DNA from: Streptomyces sp. WP-1
Lineage (GTDB): Bacteria > Actinomycetota > Actinomycetes > Streptomycetales > Streptomycetaceae
NCBI RefSeq assembly: GCF_030450125.1
Contig: NZ_CP123923.1
Coordinates: 558,001 to 622,000, forward strand
Direction of reading: 5' to 3'
DNA: 64,000 bases
Part shown: one piece after another, positions 16,825-24,466 of the stretch
Position numbering within the stretch: position 1 is the stretch's first letter
Layout of the letters: each line of letters starts with the position of its first letter
Made by a program: the position numbers and the translations under genes
Notes under the pieces: generated by a model
What the model saw: only the letters and a program-made list of their open reading frames with translations
What the model was told of the DNA's origin: nothing
Database searches by the model: none

Positions 16825-18321
16825 ATGCCCGTCACCACCTCCGAACTGCCCGAGGAGAAGGCGCCGTCCGCCGCGGCCACCCTCCGCCCCGGCTCCCTCG
16901 GCACGGCCGACATCGCCTTCTTCGTCGTCTCCGCCGCCGCGCCCCTGACCGTCATGGCCGGGGTCGCGCCGCTCGCGATCCTGCTGGGCGGCATAGGCGC
17001 CCCGGTCGGCTATCTCCTCGCCGGGCTGACCCTCGCCGTCTTCGCCGTCGGCTTCACCACCATGAGCCGCCATGTCACCGGCGGCGGCGCCTTCTACGCC
17101 TTCATCACCCGGGGCCTCGGCCGCCCGGCGGGTGTCGGCGCCGCCCTGCTCGCGCTGCTCGGCTACAACGGCATGGAGATCGGCGTCTACGGCCTGCTCG
17201 CCTCCGCCTCCCGCGACACCCTGCACGCCCTGTTCGGCGCCGACGTCCCCTGGCTGCCCGTCTCGCTGGCCGGGCTGCTGCTCATCGGCTACGGCGGCTT
17301 CCGCTCCATCGACTTCGGCGCCAAGCTGCTCGGCGTCCTGCTGGTCGCCGAGACGGGGATACTCGTGCTGCTGGCCGGCGGGGTGCTGCTGGAGGGCGGC
17401 GCGCACGGGCTGTCCCTGGCCTCCCTCGCGCCCTCGCATGTGTTCGTGCCCGGCACGGCCGCCGTACTCGCCTTCGCGTTCGCCGCGTTCACCGGTTTCG
17501 AGTCGACCGTCATCTACCGCCGCGAGGCCCGCGACCCGGGGCGCACCGTGCCCCGCGCCACCTATCTGGCCGTCGGATTCCTCGGCCTGTTCTACGCGTT
17601 CGTGGTGTGGATCGCCGTCCAGGCGTTCGGCGACGACCAGGTGGTGCGCGCCGCCGGGAAGGATCCGGCCGGGCTGTTCTTCACCGCGATCACCACCTAC
17701 GTGGGCGGCTGGGCCGCGGACCTGATGCACGTCTTCATCGTCACCAGCGTCCTCGCCTCCCTCCTCGCCTTCCACAACGCCATCAACCGCTACGCGCTCG
17801 CGCTGGCGGAGGAGGGCGTGCTGCCCCGCCGGCTCGGCCGGATCCACCCGCGCCACCGCTCCCCGTACATGGCCGGTACCGCCCAGACCGTGCTCGGCGC
17901 GGTGGTCGTCCTCGCCTTCTGGGCCACGCACGCCGATCCCTACCAGCAGCTGCTGTTGTGGGTGAACACCCCGGGGATGATCGGCCTGATGCTGCTCCAG
18001 CTGCTCGCCGCGCTCGCGGTGCCCTGCTACTTCCGGCGGGTGCGGCACGGCGAGGGGAGCCTGCGGACCGTGGTGGCGCCGGTCCTCGCCACGGTGCTGC
18101 TCGCGACCGCGCTCGTCCTGGTGGTGGGGCACATCGACCTGTTCACCGGCGCCTCGTCCGCCGTGAACACCCTGCTGGTGCTCGCGGCGCCGGTCGCCTT
18201 CCTGCTCGGGCTGCCGCTCGCGTGGTGGCTGCGGCGCAGCCGACCGGAGGTGTACGCGTCTTTCGCCGCCGAGCCCGCGACGCCGACCGAACCCACGGTG
18301 CCGACCGAGTCCGCCGTATGA
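16825..18321 (+). CDS. APC superfamily amino acid permease
   Basis: The 498-residue product starts at ATG 16825 after AGAAGGG, with about 12 hydrophobic segments. The APC signature appears at the N terminus: LGTADIAFFVVSAAAPLTVMAGVAPLAI, then GAPVGYLLAGLTLAVFAVGF. FAFAAFTGFESTVIYRREARDP is the TM6-like consensus (GFES..EEA-type) of amino-acid permeases. NAINRYALALAEEGVLPRRLGRIHPRHRSPYMA is the conserved cytoplasmic loop. It imports an amino acid or amine. It precedes an amidohydrolase by 49 bp, suggesting uptake and hydrolysis of one compound. Confidence 0.88.
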   Translation: MPVTTSELPEEKAPSAAATLRPGSLGTADIAFFVVSAAAPLTVMAGVAPLAILLGGIGAPVGYLLAGLTLAVFAVGFTTMSRHVTGGGAFYAFITRGLGRPAGVGAALLALLGYNGMEIGVYGLLASASRDTLHALFGADVPWLPVSLAGLLLIGYGGFRSIDFGAKLLGVLLVAETGILVLLAGGVLLEGGAHGLSLASLAPSHVFVPGTAAVLAFAFAAFTGFESTVIYRREARDPGRTVPRATYLAVGFLGLFYAFVVWIAVQAFGDDQVVRAAGKDPAGLFFTAITTYVGGWAADLMHVFIVTSVLASLLAFHNAINRYALALAEEGVLPRRLGRIHPRHRSPYMAGTAQTVLGAVVVLAFWATHADPYQQLLLWVNTPGMIGLMLLQLLAALAVPCYFRRVRHGEGSLRTVVAPVLATVLLATALVLVVGHIDLFTGASSAVNTLLVLAAPVAFLLGLPLAWWLRRSRPEVYASFAAEPATPTEPTVPTESAV

Positions 18322-18370
18322 CCCCCGTTCACAAAGCCGAATCACCCCCCTTCGCAGAGGAGTTCCTGGC

Positions 18371-19945
18371 ATGCCTGCCGCCGATCTCGTCCTCACCGGT
18401 GCCCAGGTGCGCACCCTCGACCCCGACCGTCCCGCCGCCACGGCGGTCGCAGTGCGCGCGGGGGTGATCACCGCGGTCGGGGAGGCGGCCGACGTACGGG
18501 ACTGGCGCGGCCCCGGCACCGAGGTGGTCGAGCTGGGCGGGGCGCATCTGGTGCCCGGCCTGGTCGACGCCCACAGCCATCCGGTGTGGGGCCTGGAGAT
18601 GGCGACCGGCGTGGACCTGTCGGGCGTACGCGATCTGACCGGGCTGCGCGCCGAGTTGGCGGCCACCGGGCGGATCGGTGGCTGGGTGCTCGGGCACAGC
18701 CTGGATCACAACGCCTTCGGGGGCCGCCCGATCCACCACGACCTGGTGGCCGACGTCCTCGGCGATTCCCCCGCCCTGCTGCGCCTGTACGACGGCCACT
18801 CCGCCCTCGCCAACGCCGCCGCCCTGGCCGCCGCCGGGGTGTCCGGGCCCCGCTCCTTCGACCAGCGCGCGGAAATCGTGTGCGACGCCTCGGGCCGGCC
18901 CACCGGGCATCTGGTTGAACATGCCGCGATGGACCTGGTGACGGCCGTCGCGCCCCGCCCCTCGGACGCCGAACGCCGGTCGCGGCTCGTGGAGTTGCTG
19001 TCCGCGATGGCCGCCACGGGGCTGACCGGCGCCCATGTGATGGACGGCGGTGACCTGGAGCTGGTGGCGGCGGTGGCACGGGAGACGGTGCTGCCGGTGC
19101 GGCTGCGGTTCGCGCCCTGGTGCATGCCGGGCGCGGACGCGGAGGCGCTGCGTGAGCTGGTCGCGCTCCAGGGGCGCGGCGGGCGGCACTGGCTGGTCGG
19201 CGGGGTGAAGTTCTTCATGGACGGCACCGTGGAGGGCGGCACGGCGTGGCTGGAGCATCCCGACTGCCACGGGCAGGGCACGGCCGCGTTCTGGCCGGAC
19301 CCGCAGGCCTACGCCGAGGCCGTCCGCACCCTGCACGCGGCCGGGGTGCGCACCGCCACCCACGCCATCGGGGACGCCGCCGTACGGCATGTACTGGACA
19401 CCGTGGCGTCGCTCGGGCCGAGCGGGCGCGGGGCGCACCGGATCGAACACATCGAGACCGCACCGGACGAACTCCTGCCCCGTTTCGCGGAGTTGGGTGT
19501 AGCGGCCTCCATGCAGCCGCCGCACACCGGGTACACCCGGGACGACGGCAGCGACGAGTGGTCCCGCCGCCTGGGGGGTGAACGGGCCGCCCGTGCCTGG
19601 CGGTTGCGGGATCTGCGGGACGCGGGCGCCACCGTCGCGCTCGGCTCGGACTGGCCCATCGCGCACTTCGACGCCCGTGCCGTGCTGGCGACCGCCCGCC
19701 GCCCCCGGGGCGCCGCCGCGCGCCACGAGGGCCTGACCGCGTTGCAGGCCCTGGAGGGCTGCACCAGCCACGCGGCCGCCGCGGCGGGCGAGCCGGGGAT
19801 CGCCGGACGTGTCGCGCCCGGGTTCCGCGCCGACCTCACCGCGCTGGGCGTGGACCCCGTGCGCGCGTCCGTCGACGAACTCGTCGACGCGCCGGTGGCG
19901 TTGACAGTGACGGGCGGGCGGGTGACGCACCGGTCCGCCCGCTGA
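18371..19945 (+). CDS. Amidohydrolase family 3 (YtcJ-like) metal-dependent hydrolase
   Basis: The 524-residue product starts at ATG 18371 after GAGGAG. The HxH metal motif is VDAHSHPVWG. The potential bridging Lys region is GGVKFFMDGTVEGGTAWL. The further metal His are THAIGDAA and HRIEHIE, and the final catalytic Asp is ALGSDWPIAHFD. This layout (urease-superfamily amidohydrolase, TIM barrel) is characteristic of YtcJ-like proteins. It hydrolyses an amide or related bond in a small molecule. It probably forms an operon with the APC permease upstream. Confidence 0.85.
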   Translation: MPAADLVLTGAQVRTLDPDRPAATAVAVRAGVITAVGEAADVRDWRGPGTEVVELGGAHLVPGLVDAHSHPVWGLEMATGVDLSGVRDLTGLRAELAATGRIGGWVLGHSLDHNAFGGRPIHHDLVADVLGDSPALLRLYDGHSALANAAALAAAGVSGPRSFDQRAEIVCDASGRPTGHLVEHAAMDLVTAVAPRPSDAERRSRLVELLSAMAATGLTGAHVMDGGDLELVAAVARETVLPVRLRFAPWCMPGADAEALRELVALQGRGGRHWLVGGVKFFMDGTVEGGTAWLEHPDCHGQGTAAFWPDPQAYAEAVRTLHAAGVRTATHAIGDAAVRHVLDTVASLGPSGRGAHRIEHIETAPDELLPRFAELGVAASMQPPHTGYTRDDGSDEWSRRLGGERAARAWRLRDLRDAGATVALGSDWPIAHFDARAVLATARRPRGAAARHEGLTALQALEGCTSHAAAAAGEPGIAGRVAPGFRADLTALGVDPVRASVDELVDAPVALTVTGGRVTHRSAR

Positions 19946-20049
19946 CGGTCGCCCGGGGTCAGCCGTGCGTCAGCGGGCGGTCAGCGCCTCCTGGCACTGT
20001 TGTTCCTGTGAGCGGGACGGAGAACCGGAACCGGTCACAGGAACGACAG

Positions 20050-20144
20050 GGAGAGGTGCCCGGAGTGGTTTATCGGGGACCAGCGAGCACAGCTCACGGT
20101 CGGGCCCTTCGGGGCCCGCGCAGGTTCGAATCCTGCCCTCTCCG
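20050..20144 (+). tRNA. tRNA-like element (class II, Ser-type), non-canonical anticodon arm
   Basis: Base pairing seen directly: a 7-bp acceptor GGAGAGG / CCTCTCC with discriminator G, UG at positions 8-9, and a D-arm CCC...GGG with GGAGTGG-like loop. There is a 6-bp GC variable hairpin GGGCCC-TTCG-GGGCCC and a perfect T-arm GCAGG-TTCGAAT-CCTGC. Length is 95 nt, normal for tRNA-Ser, and no CCA is encoded. The segment between D-arm and variable arm (20078-20101) does not fold into a 5-bp/7-nt anticodon arm. It prefers GACC/GGTC with an inner GAGC-ACA-GCTC hairpin. It is probably a tRNA pseudogene or a tRNA-like RNA, not a decoding tRNA. Confidence 0.5.
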
Positions 20145-20167
20145 CTCGATACGGCTCTCCGCCGTAC

Positions 20168-21046
20168 TCAGTCGTGCGGGACGACCGCGACCGGGCACTC
20201 GGCGTGCTGGACCACCGCGTGGGCGACCTGGCCGAGGCGTTCGCCGAGCCTGCTGCCGCTGATCCGGCGCCCCACCACGACCAGTCCGGCGCCGTCCGTG
20301 GCCCGTACGAGTTCGTCCCCTGCCCGGCCCTCGGTGACGGTCGTGGCGACGGACACGTCCGGGTACTTCTCGTGCCAGGGCCGCAGCAGCGCGATGACGG
20401 CGTGCTCGGCGGCGACCGCCCCCTCGGGACCGGAACCGCCGTCCGCCTCGTGGACATGGCACACACGCAGCTCGGTGCGGCGGCGCCGGGCGGCCTCGAA
20501 GGCGAACCCGATCGGCTCGTCGCACGCGCTGTCGACGTCCAGGCCGAGCACGACGGCGCGGTACGGGATGCTCGGGATCTCGTCCGGCGCGAGTCCGGGA
20601 GCGGTCGGCAGATGCTCGTCGGCGGCGCTGCGGCCCGCCCGCACCAGCACCACCGGGCAGGGGGCGCGGCCCGCGACCCGCAGCGAGACCGAGCCGACGA
20701 GGACCCCGGCGGCCCGGCCGAGCCCGAGCGTGCCCACCACCAGCGTGTCCGTCTCCGCGGCCACGGACAGCAGCGCGGTCACGGGCGACTCGGCGATCAG
20801 CCTGCCGGTCACGGCCAGCGTCGGATGCGCCGCGCGCACGCTGTCGACCGCCTCCCGCAGCACCCGCTCCGCCCAGCCGCGTTCCGTGCTGTCCCGGGTC
20901 ACCGGCGGCGCCGGCCGCACATCGGCGACCCACGCGTGCGCCACGACCAGCTCGGCGCCCCGGCGCACCGCCTCCTGCGCGGCCCAGTGAGCGGCGGCGA
21001 CACTCTGCGGGGACCCGTCGACTCCCACCGCGATACGACCAGCCAT
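20168..21046 (-). CDS. Universal stress protein, tandem UspA domains
   Basis: The 292-residue product starts at ATG 21046 behind GGAGGGAC. There are two Usp domains: residues ~1-145, starting MAGRIAVGVDGSPQS and ending with the ATP-binding GxxGxxxGxxxG-like run TLGLGRAAGVLVGSVSLRVAGRAPCPVVLVR; and residues ~160-290, ending VVVGRRISGSRLGERLGQVAHAVVQHAECPVAVVPHD. Tandem Usp proteins of this kind are members of hypoxia/dormancy regulons in actinobacteria. It is divergent from a CBS-BON gene across 523 bp that contain a DevR-like box. The 3' end lies 23 bp from the tRNA-like element. Confidence 0.9.
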   Translation of the reverse strand: MAGRIAVGVDGSPQSVAAAHWAAQEAVRRGAELVVAHAWVADVRPAPPVTRDSTERGWAERVLREAVDSVRAAHPTLAVTGRLIAESPVTALLSVAAETDTLVVGTLGLGRAAGVLVGSVSLRVAGRAPCPVVLVRAGRSAADEHLPTAPGLAPDEIPSIPYRAVVLGLDVDSACDEPIGFAFEAARRRRTELRVCHVHEADGGSGPEGAVAAEHAVIALLRPWHEKYPDVSVATTVTEGRAGDELVRATDGAGLVVVGRRISGSRLGERLGQVAHAVVQHAECPVAVVPHD

Positions 21047-21325
21047 GACGTGTCCCTCCGGATCCGACCCGACGCTTCCCGCCGTCCACCGAGCGCTCTC
21101 CCGTACGACAAGCGTGCCCCTTGAAGGGGACTCGCGCCCGTGGGCCGTCCGGGTCGTCCTTGGGGCCGGGCGCCCCCTGGAGAAGCAGCCCGCCGACGCG
21201 GACGAGCCGCCCGGCCCCCGACCGGCGCGGCGCACACCCGGTACGCGACATACGCAGGCCCGGTACGCGGCGCACGCACGGCCGGGTGCCGTCCGCGCGC
21301 GAGCCCGAGCACGTCGGCGATACGG

Positions 21326-21375
21326 CCGGGCCCCTTCCGGCTCCGCCCACCCCGGCGGAGCCGGAAGGGGCCCGG
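21326..21375. terminator. 22-bp perfect hairpin in the usp/CBS intergenic region
   Basis: The left arm 21326-21347 and right arm 21354-21375 are perfectly complementary over 22 bp, with loop CACCCC. It lies 280 bp upstream of the usp start and 195 bp upstream of the CBS start, so it does not follow any annotated gene. It could insulate divergent promoters or be the terminator of an unannotated transcript. Immediately downstream is the DevR-like box. Confidence 0.55.
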
Positions 21376-21378
21376 GGA

Positions 21379-21395
21379 CGGGACCAAAGGTCCCG
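21379..21395. promoter_or_regulatory. DevR/OsdR (DosR)-like palindrome
   Basis: CGGGACC-AAA-GGTCCCG is a perfect 17-bp palindrome. Mycobacterial DosR sites have the core GGGACTTNNGTCCC, and the Streptomyces orthologue OsdR controls usp, CBS and pyridoxamine-oxidase-like genes. The box lies between genes of just these families, 174 bp upstream of the CBS gene. Assignment is by similarity, not binding data. Confidence 0.6.
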
Positions 21396-21569
21396 TTCAC
21401 GGGGGCGCCCGGCCCTCGGCCCAGGGCGCGGGACGCGGCACGCTGGTGGTACCGGCTCGAAACGGACAGCGGGGACGCGCGTGGCCGGGGCGTCGAGCGG
21501 GCTCACGAAGGCGGGGGATCCACCGCCGCCCGGCGCAAAAGGCCCGCCCACCCTGAAGGAGGAAGAGCC

Positions 21570-22205
21570 GTGATCCAGAGCACGATCGGCGAGGTGATGA
21601 CCGGCGATGTCGTCACCGCGTCGGAGACCATGTCGTCCGCGGCCGTGACCCGGCTGCTGGACCGGTACGGGATCGGCGGGCTGCCGGTGATCGACCACGA
21701 CGACAAGGTGCTCGGCGTCGTCTCGGTCTCCGATCTGGTCCGCGAACGGGCCGACCGGCAGGCGCAGGCCCCCGGCGAGCCCGTACGGGAGTCACCGGCA
21801 CGTGAGCTGATGTCGACACCCGCCGTCACCGTCCACCCCGAGCAGCGGGTCCCGGACGCCGCCCGGCTGATGGAGCGGCGTGGTGTGGAGCGCCTGCCCG
21901 TGGTGGACGAGGAGGACCGGCTGATCGGCATCGTCACCCGCCGTGACCTGCTCCGGGTCTTTCTGCGCGGAGACGACGAGATCCGCCGCCAGGTGTCCGA
22001 GGAGATCGTGTCGGGCGAGCTGGGGCTGCCGCCGGAGGCCGTCACCGTGTCCGTGCGGGACGGCATCGTCACCCTCGCGGGCGGCGCGGAACTGCGCGGC
22101 GCCATCGCCCGCGCCGGCTTCGCGGCCTGGCGGCTGGACGGGGTCGTCGGCGTGGTCAACCTGGTGCCGACGGTGACCCCCGAGGGGATGGCTCGCCCGG
22201 GGTGA
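21570..22205 (+). CDS. CBS-domain pair plus BON domain protein
   Basis: The 211-residue product starts at GTG 21570 after a strong AAGGAGG. CBS1 (residues 1-60) runs from STIGEVMTGDVVTASETMSSAAV to LGVVSVSDLV. CBS2 (75-130) runs from RELMSTPAVTVHPEQRVPDAARLM to LIGIVTRRDLLRVF. The BON domain (135-205) contains GLPPEAVTVSVRDGIVTLAGG and LDGVVGVVNLV. CBS pairs sense adenine nucleotides and BON domains associate with membranes. Proteins of this composition occur in actinobacterial hypoxia/dormancy gene sets next to Usp proteins, as here. Confidence 0.9.
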   Translation: MIQSTIGEVMTGDVVTASETMSSAAVTRLLDRYGIGGLPVIDHDDKVLGVVSVSDLVRERADRQAQAPGEPVRESPARELMSTPAVTVHPEQRVPDAARLMERRGVERLPVVDEEDRLIGIVTRRDLLRVFLRGDDEIRRQVSEEIVSGELGLPPEAVTVSVRDGIVTLAGGAELRGAIARAGFAAWRLDGVVGVVNLVPTVTPEGMARPG

Positions 22206-22232
22206 CCCTCGTACGGCGGGGCTCGTCAACGC

Positions 22233-22298
22233 GAGGCGGGCCCCGTCGCGCGGAGAGGCGGGCCCCGTCGCGCGGAGAGGCGGGCCCCGTCGCGCGGA
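22233..22298. repeat. 22-bp tandem repeat, three perfect copies
   Basis: A 22-bp unit beginning GAGGCGGGCCCCG occurs three times without mismatch (22233-22254, 22255-22276, 22277-22298). It lies directly after the CBS-BON gene and next to the 34-bp palindrome. Confidence 0.92.
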
Positions 22299-22331
22299 AG
22301 GGGGGCGGCACCCGCGGGTGCCGCCCCCCTT
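22298..22331. terminator. Bidirectional terminator between convergent CBS-BON and HTH/PPOX genes
   Basis: This is a perfect 34-bp palindrome centred on CCCGCGGG with arms starting AAGGGGGGCGGCACCC. It ends 6 bp before the stop of the convergent HTH/PPOX gene and is flanked by AA/TT on both sides, so it can act in both directions. Confidence 0.85.
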
Positions 22332-22337
22332 CCGCTC

Positions 22338-23030
22338 TCATCCCGCTTCGATACGACGGCCCGTGTACGCCGTGGGCTCGATCCGCACCCACAGATCGCG
22401 GTCCCCGCCGGCCCACGGGGTGCTGTACGCGCGCCCGGCCAGCCGCTCCGCCTCGACGGGATCGTCCACCACGCGGGCGGTCCCGCGCACCAGCACGCTC
22501 CAGCCCTCGCTCAACGCGTCGTCCACCCGGTCCACCTCGAAGGCCACCTCGCGGTCGAGGCCCTGGCTGATCACCGAGCCCTCACGGGTCCGGAACACGA
22601 TCGCGCCGTCCACGACGGTGTAGTTCACCGGGAGGACGACGGGCGCGCCCTCGGTGCTGCGGGAGAACCTTCCGACGCCGTGCGTCGACAGCAGCTCCCT
22701 GCACTCCTGTTCGTCGAGTTCGCCCGTCCGGGGACTGCGGGCGGCCTGTCCCAGCCCGGACGGCAGCCCGGAGTATCCGCCGCCGAGTTCCTGGGGGCTG
22801 GTGCGCAGCGCCCCGGCGAGCCTCAGCAGGGTGCCGGAGTCGGGCGCGGCGGTGCTGTGCTGCTCCAGATGGGCGACATACGCCTCGGCCATGCCGGCGC
22901 GTTCGGCCACCTCTTCCCGGCTGAGACCGAGTTCCGACCGGCGCCGCTGGAGCCGGCGTCCGAGGTCGCCCCGCGCGGGCCCGTCCTGCGGCTCCGGCGC
23001 GCCGTGCCCAGGTGTGGGGCGTTCTGCCAT
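22338..23030 (-). CDS. HTH (XRE) - pyridoxamine 5'-phosphate oxidase-fold fusion protein
   Basis: The 230-residue product starts at ATG 23030 behind GAGGAG. Residues ~22-85 form an XRE helix-turn-helix (RRLQRRRSELGLSREEVAERAGMAEAYVAHLEQ). Residues ~100-228 form a flavin-type split barrel (ELLSTHGVGRFSRSTEGAPVVLPVNYTVVDGAIVFRT, EVAFEVDRVDD, SVLVRGTARVV). Such fusions occur with usp and CBS genes in streptomycete hypoxia-type clusters. The barrel may bind F420 or a flavin as a redox sensor; that is inference. Confidence 0.85.
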   Translation of the reverse strand: MAERPTPGHGAPEPQDGPARGDLGRRLQRRRSELGLSREEVAERAGMAEAYVAHLEQHSTAAPDSGTLLRLAGALRTSPQELGGGYSGLPSGLGQAARSPRTGELDEQECRELLSTHGVGRFSRSTEGAPVVLPVNYTVVDGAIVFRTREGSVISQGLDREVAFEVDRVDDALSEGWSVLVRGTARVVDDPVEAERLAGRAYSTPWAGGDRDLWVRIEPTAYTGRRIEAG

Positions 23031-23196
23031 GCTCGCTCACTCCTCGCCGGGTTCCCGGACTACCGGTGCGCACGGTGTCCGCGTCCGCCCCCGGGGCCGC
23101 GTGTTCGCCCCTCGGGCGGCCGGGGCCCTGGCTCGTACCACGTCTACCACCGGGGCACCCGGGCTACCACTCGGCTGCGCCGGGGCATCCGGAGAC

Positions 23197-23237
23197 CGTC
23201 GTGTCCGGCCTCCCCCCACCGGGGGCCGGACACGACG
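23197..23237. other. Strong isolated hairpin
   Basis: CGTCGTGTCCGGCC and its perfect complement (14 bp) flank a 13-nt C/G-rich loop that can extend the stem by three or more pairs after a T bulge. It lies in the 450-bp gene-free stretch between the HTH/PPOX start and the VOC gene, close to the second tRNA-like sequence. It follows no annotated gene. Confidence 0.6.
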
Positions 23238-23295
23238 TCGCACGATCAGAAACCCTAGGCCCGCCCCGCCCCGTCCGCCTTGGGCCGAACGGCCC

Positions 23296-23384
23296 TGCCC
23301 GCAGTGGTGTGTCGGGGGCGGCGCGCACGGCTCGCGGCCGGGCCCTTCGGGGCCCGCGCGGGTTCGCGTCCTGCCCGCTCCGCT
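23296..23384 (+). pseudogene. Degenerate copy of the tRNA-like element
   Basis: This aligns with 20057-20146 over ~90 nt with about 15 differences and one gap. The variable hairpin with its flank (CGGGCCCTTCGGGGCCCGCG) is identical. The T-arm is kept as GCGGG-TTCGCGT-CCTGC with one G-U pair. The 5' acceptor strand is lost, so no cloverleaf forms. Nearly all differences replace A or T by G or C. It is probably a decayed paralogue. Confidence 0.55.
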
Positions 23385-23481
23385 GCGCCGAACGGCTGAC
23401 TACACTGGACGGCGGCATCGCGTGCCGGTCACCGGCCGGGTGAGGCATGGAGGTGCCGGGAGATGCCTCTGGAGGCATTCT

Positions 23482-23874
23482 TTGTCGGTCGATCTGAATC
23501 ACACCATCGTCCATGCCCGGGACAACCGGGAATCCGCCCGCTTCTTCACCGAGATAGTGGGCCTGGACATCGCCGGGGAGTGGGGCCCGTTCGTGGCCGT
23601 CGCCCTGGGCAACGGCGTCACGCTGGACTTCGCCACCGTCCCCGAGGACAGGATCACCCCGCAGCACTACGCGTTCCTGGTCTCCGAGGAGGAGTTCGAC
23701 GCCGCGTACGCCCGCATCACCGAGCGCGGCATAGAGCACTACGCCGATCCGCACCAGAAGCAGCCCGGCACCATCAACCGCAACGACGGCGGCAAGGGCG
23801 TGTACTTCATGGATCCGGTGGGACACGCCATGGAACTGCTCACCGTGCCCTACGGCGGCTGGCCGACCGCGTAA
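23482..23874 (+). CDS. VOC family (glyoxalase/dioxygenase fold) protein
   Basis: A TTG start at 23482 is chosen because GGAGG (23471-23475) lies six bases upstream and the conserved N terminus begins right there (LSVDLNHTIVHARDN). No ATG or GTG fits. The 130-residue product has the paired beta-alpha-beta-beta-beta modules of the vicinal oxygen chelate fold. Possible metal ligands are the His in LNHTIVHA, the Gln/His in PQHYAFLV and the Glu in HAMELLTVPYGGW. Likely roles are detoxification or dioxygenation of a small molecule; the substrate is unknown. Confidence 0.8.
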   Translation: MSVDLNHTIVHARDNRESARFFTEIVGLDIAGEWGPFVAVALGNGVTLDFATVPEDRITPQHYAFLVSEEEFDAAYARITERGIEHYADPHQKQPGTINRNDGGKGVYFMDPVGHAMELLTVPYGGWPTA

Positions 23875-24025
23875 GCGCCAGCGGGGTGTCCTGGGGGCCG
23901 ATTCGGTCCCTGCGGGGCCCGCGGGTGAGGATGGTCCCCATGGTGTTGACGTATGGGTCGATGGGACGGGCCGAGACCGGGCCGCAGGGGGCGGGTCGCC
24001 GGACCGGTGAAGGGACGACGGTCCG

Positions 24026-24376
24026 GTGAGCAAGCCGCTGTACCAGCTGAAGGCCGAGTTCTTCAAGACGCTCGGCCATCCCGCGCGTATCCGCGTGCTG
24101 GAACTGCTCAGCGAACGCGAGCACGCGGTCGCCGAGATGCTGCCCGAGGTGGGCATCGAACCCGCCCACCTCTCCCAGCAGCTGGCCGTGCTGCGCCGCG
24201 CCAACCTGGTCAAGACCCGCAAGGAAGGCTCGAACGTCTACTACTCCCTCACCAGCCCGCATGTGGCCGAACTGCTGCGGGTGGCGCGGACGATCCTGTC
24301 CGGGGTCCTCGCGGAACAGGCGGAGCTGCTCGCCGACCTCCAGGCGGCGCAGGGGGAGCAGCCGGGGCGGGCCTGA
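24026..24376 (+). CDS. ArsR/SmtB family winged-helix regulator
   Basis: The 116-residue product starts at GTG 24026. The ArsR-type wHTH covers FFKTLGHPARIRVLELLSEREHAVAEML, IEPAHLSQQLAVLRRANLVKTRKEGSNVYYSL. The usual CVC metal site before the recognition helix is replaced by AVAEML, and there are no cysteines at all, so classical metal sensing is unlikely. A weak inverted repeat (GTCCCCAT / ATGGGAC) is present around 23935-23970. The target is unknown; the upstream VOC gene is 151 bp away. Confidence 0.85.
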   Translation: MSKPLYQLKAEFFKTLGHPARIRVLELLSEREHAVAEMLPEVGIEPAHLSQQLAVLRRANLVKTRKEGSNVYYSLTSPHVAELLRVARTILSGVLAEQAELLADLQAAQGEQPGRA

Positions 24377-24454
24377 CCCCGGTGGGTCGGGCCTCGGCCG
24401 CATCGCCCGGGCGGCCCTGATCCCGGTGGGTCCGGCCCCGGCCGCGTCGCCCGG
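24372..24454. repeat. Pair of 39-bp imperfect direct repeats (44-bp period)
   Basis: Copy 1 (24372-24410) and copy 2 (24416-24454) start CCTGA(C/T)CCCGGTGGGTC and end TCGCCCGG, differing at four positions. They overlap the end of the ArsR gene and lie before the convergent beta-lactamase stop. Confidence 0.8.
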
Positions 24455-24466
24455 CCCCTCCGGGTC

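Noticed and set aside
20050..20144. Calling the element a functional tRNA-Ser
   Set aside because: No valid 7-nt anticodon loop with U33 can be formed, so decoding is not supported; recorded as tRNA-like.
22233..22298. CRISPR-like array
   Set aside because: The repeats are contiguous without spacers, only three copies, and no cas genes are present.
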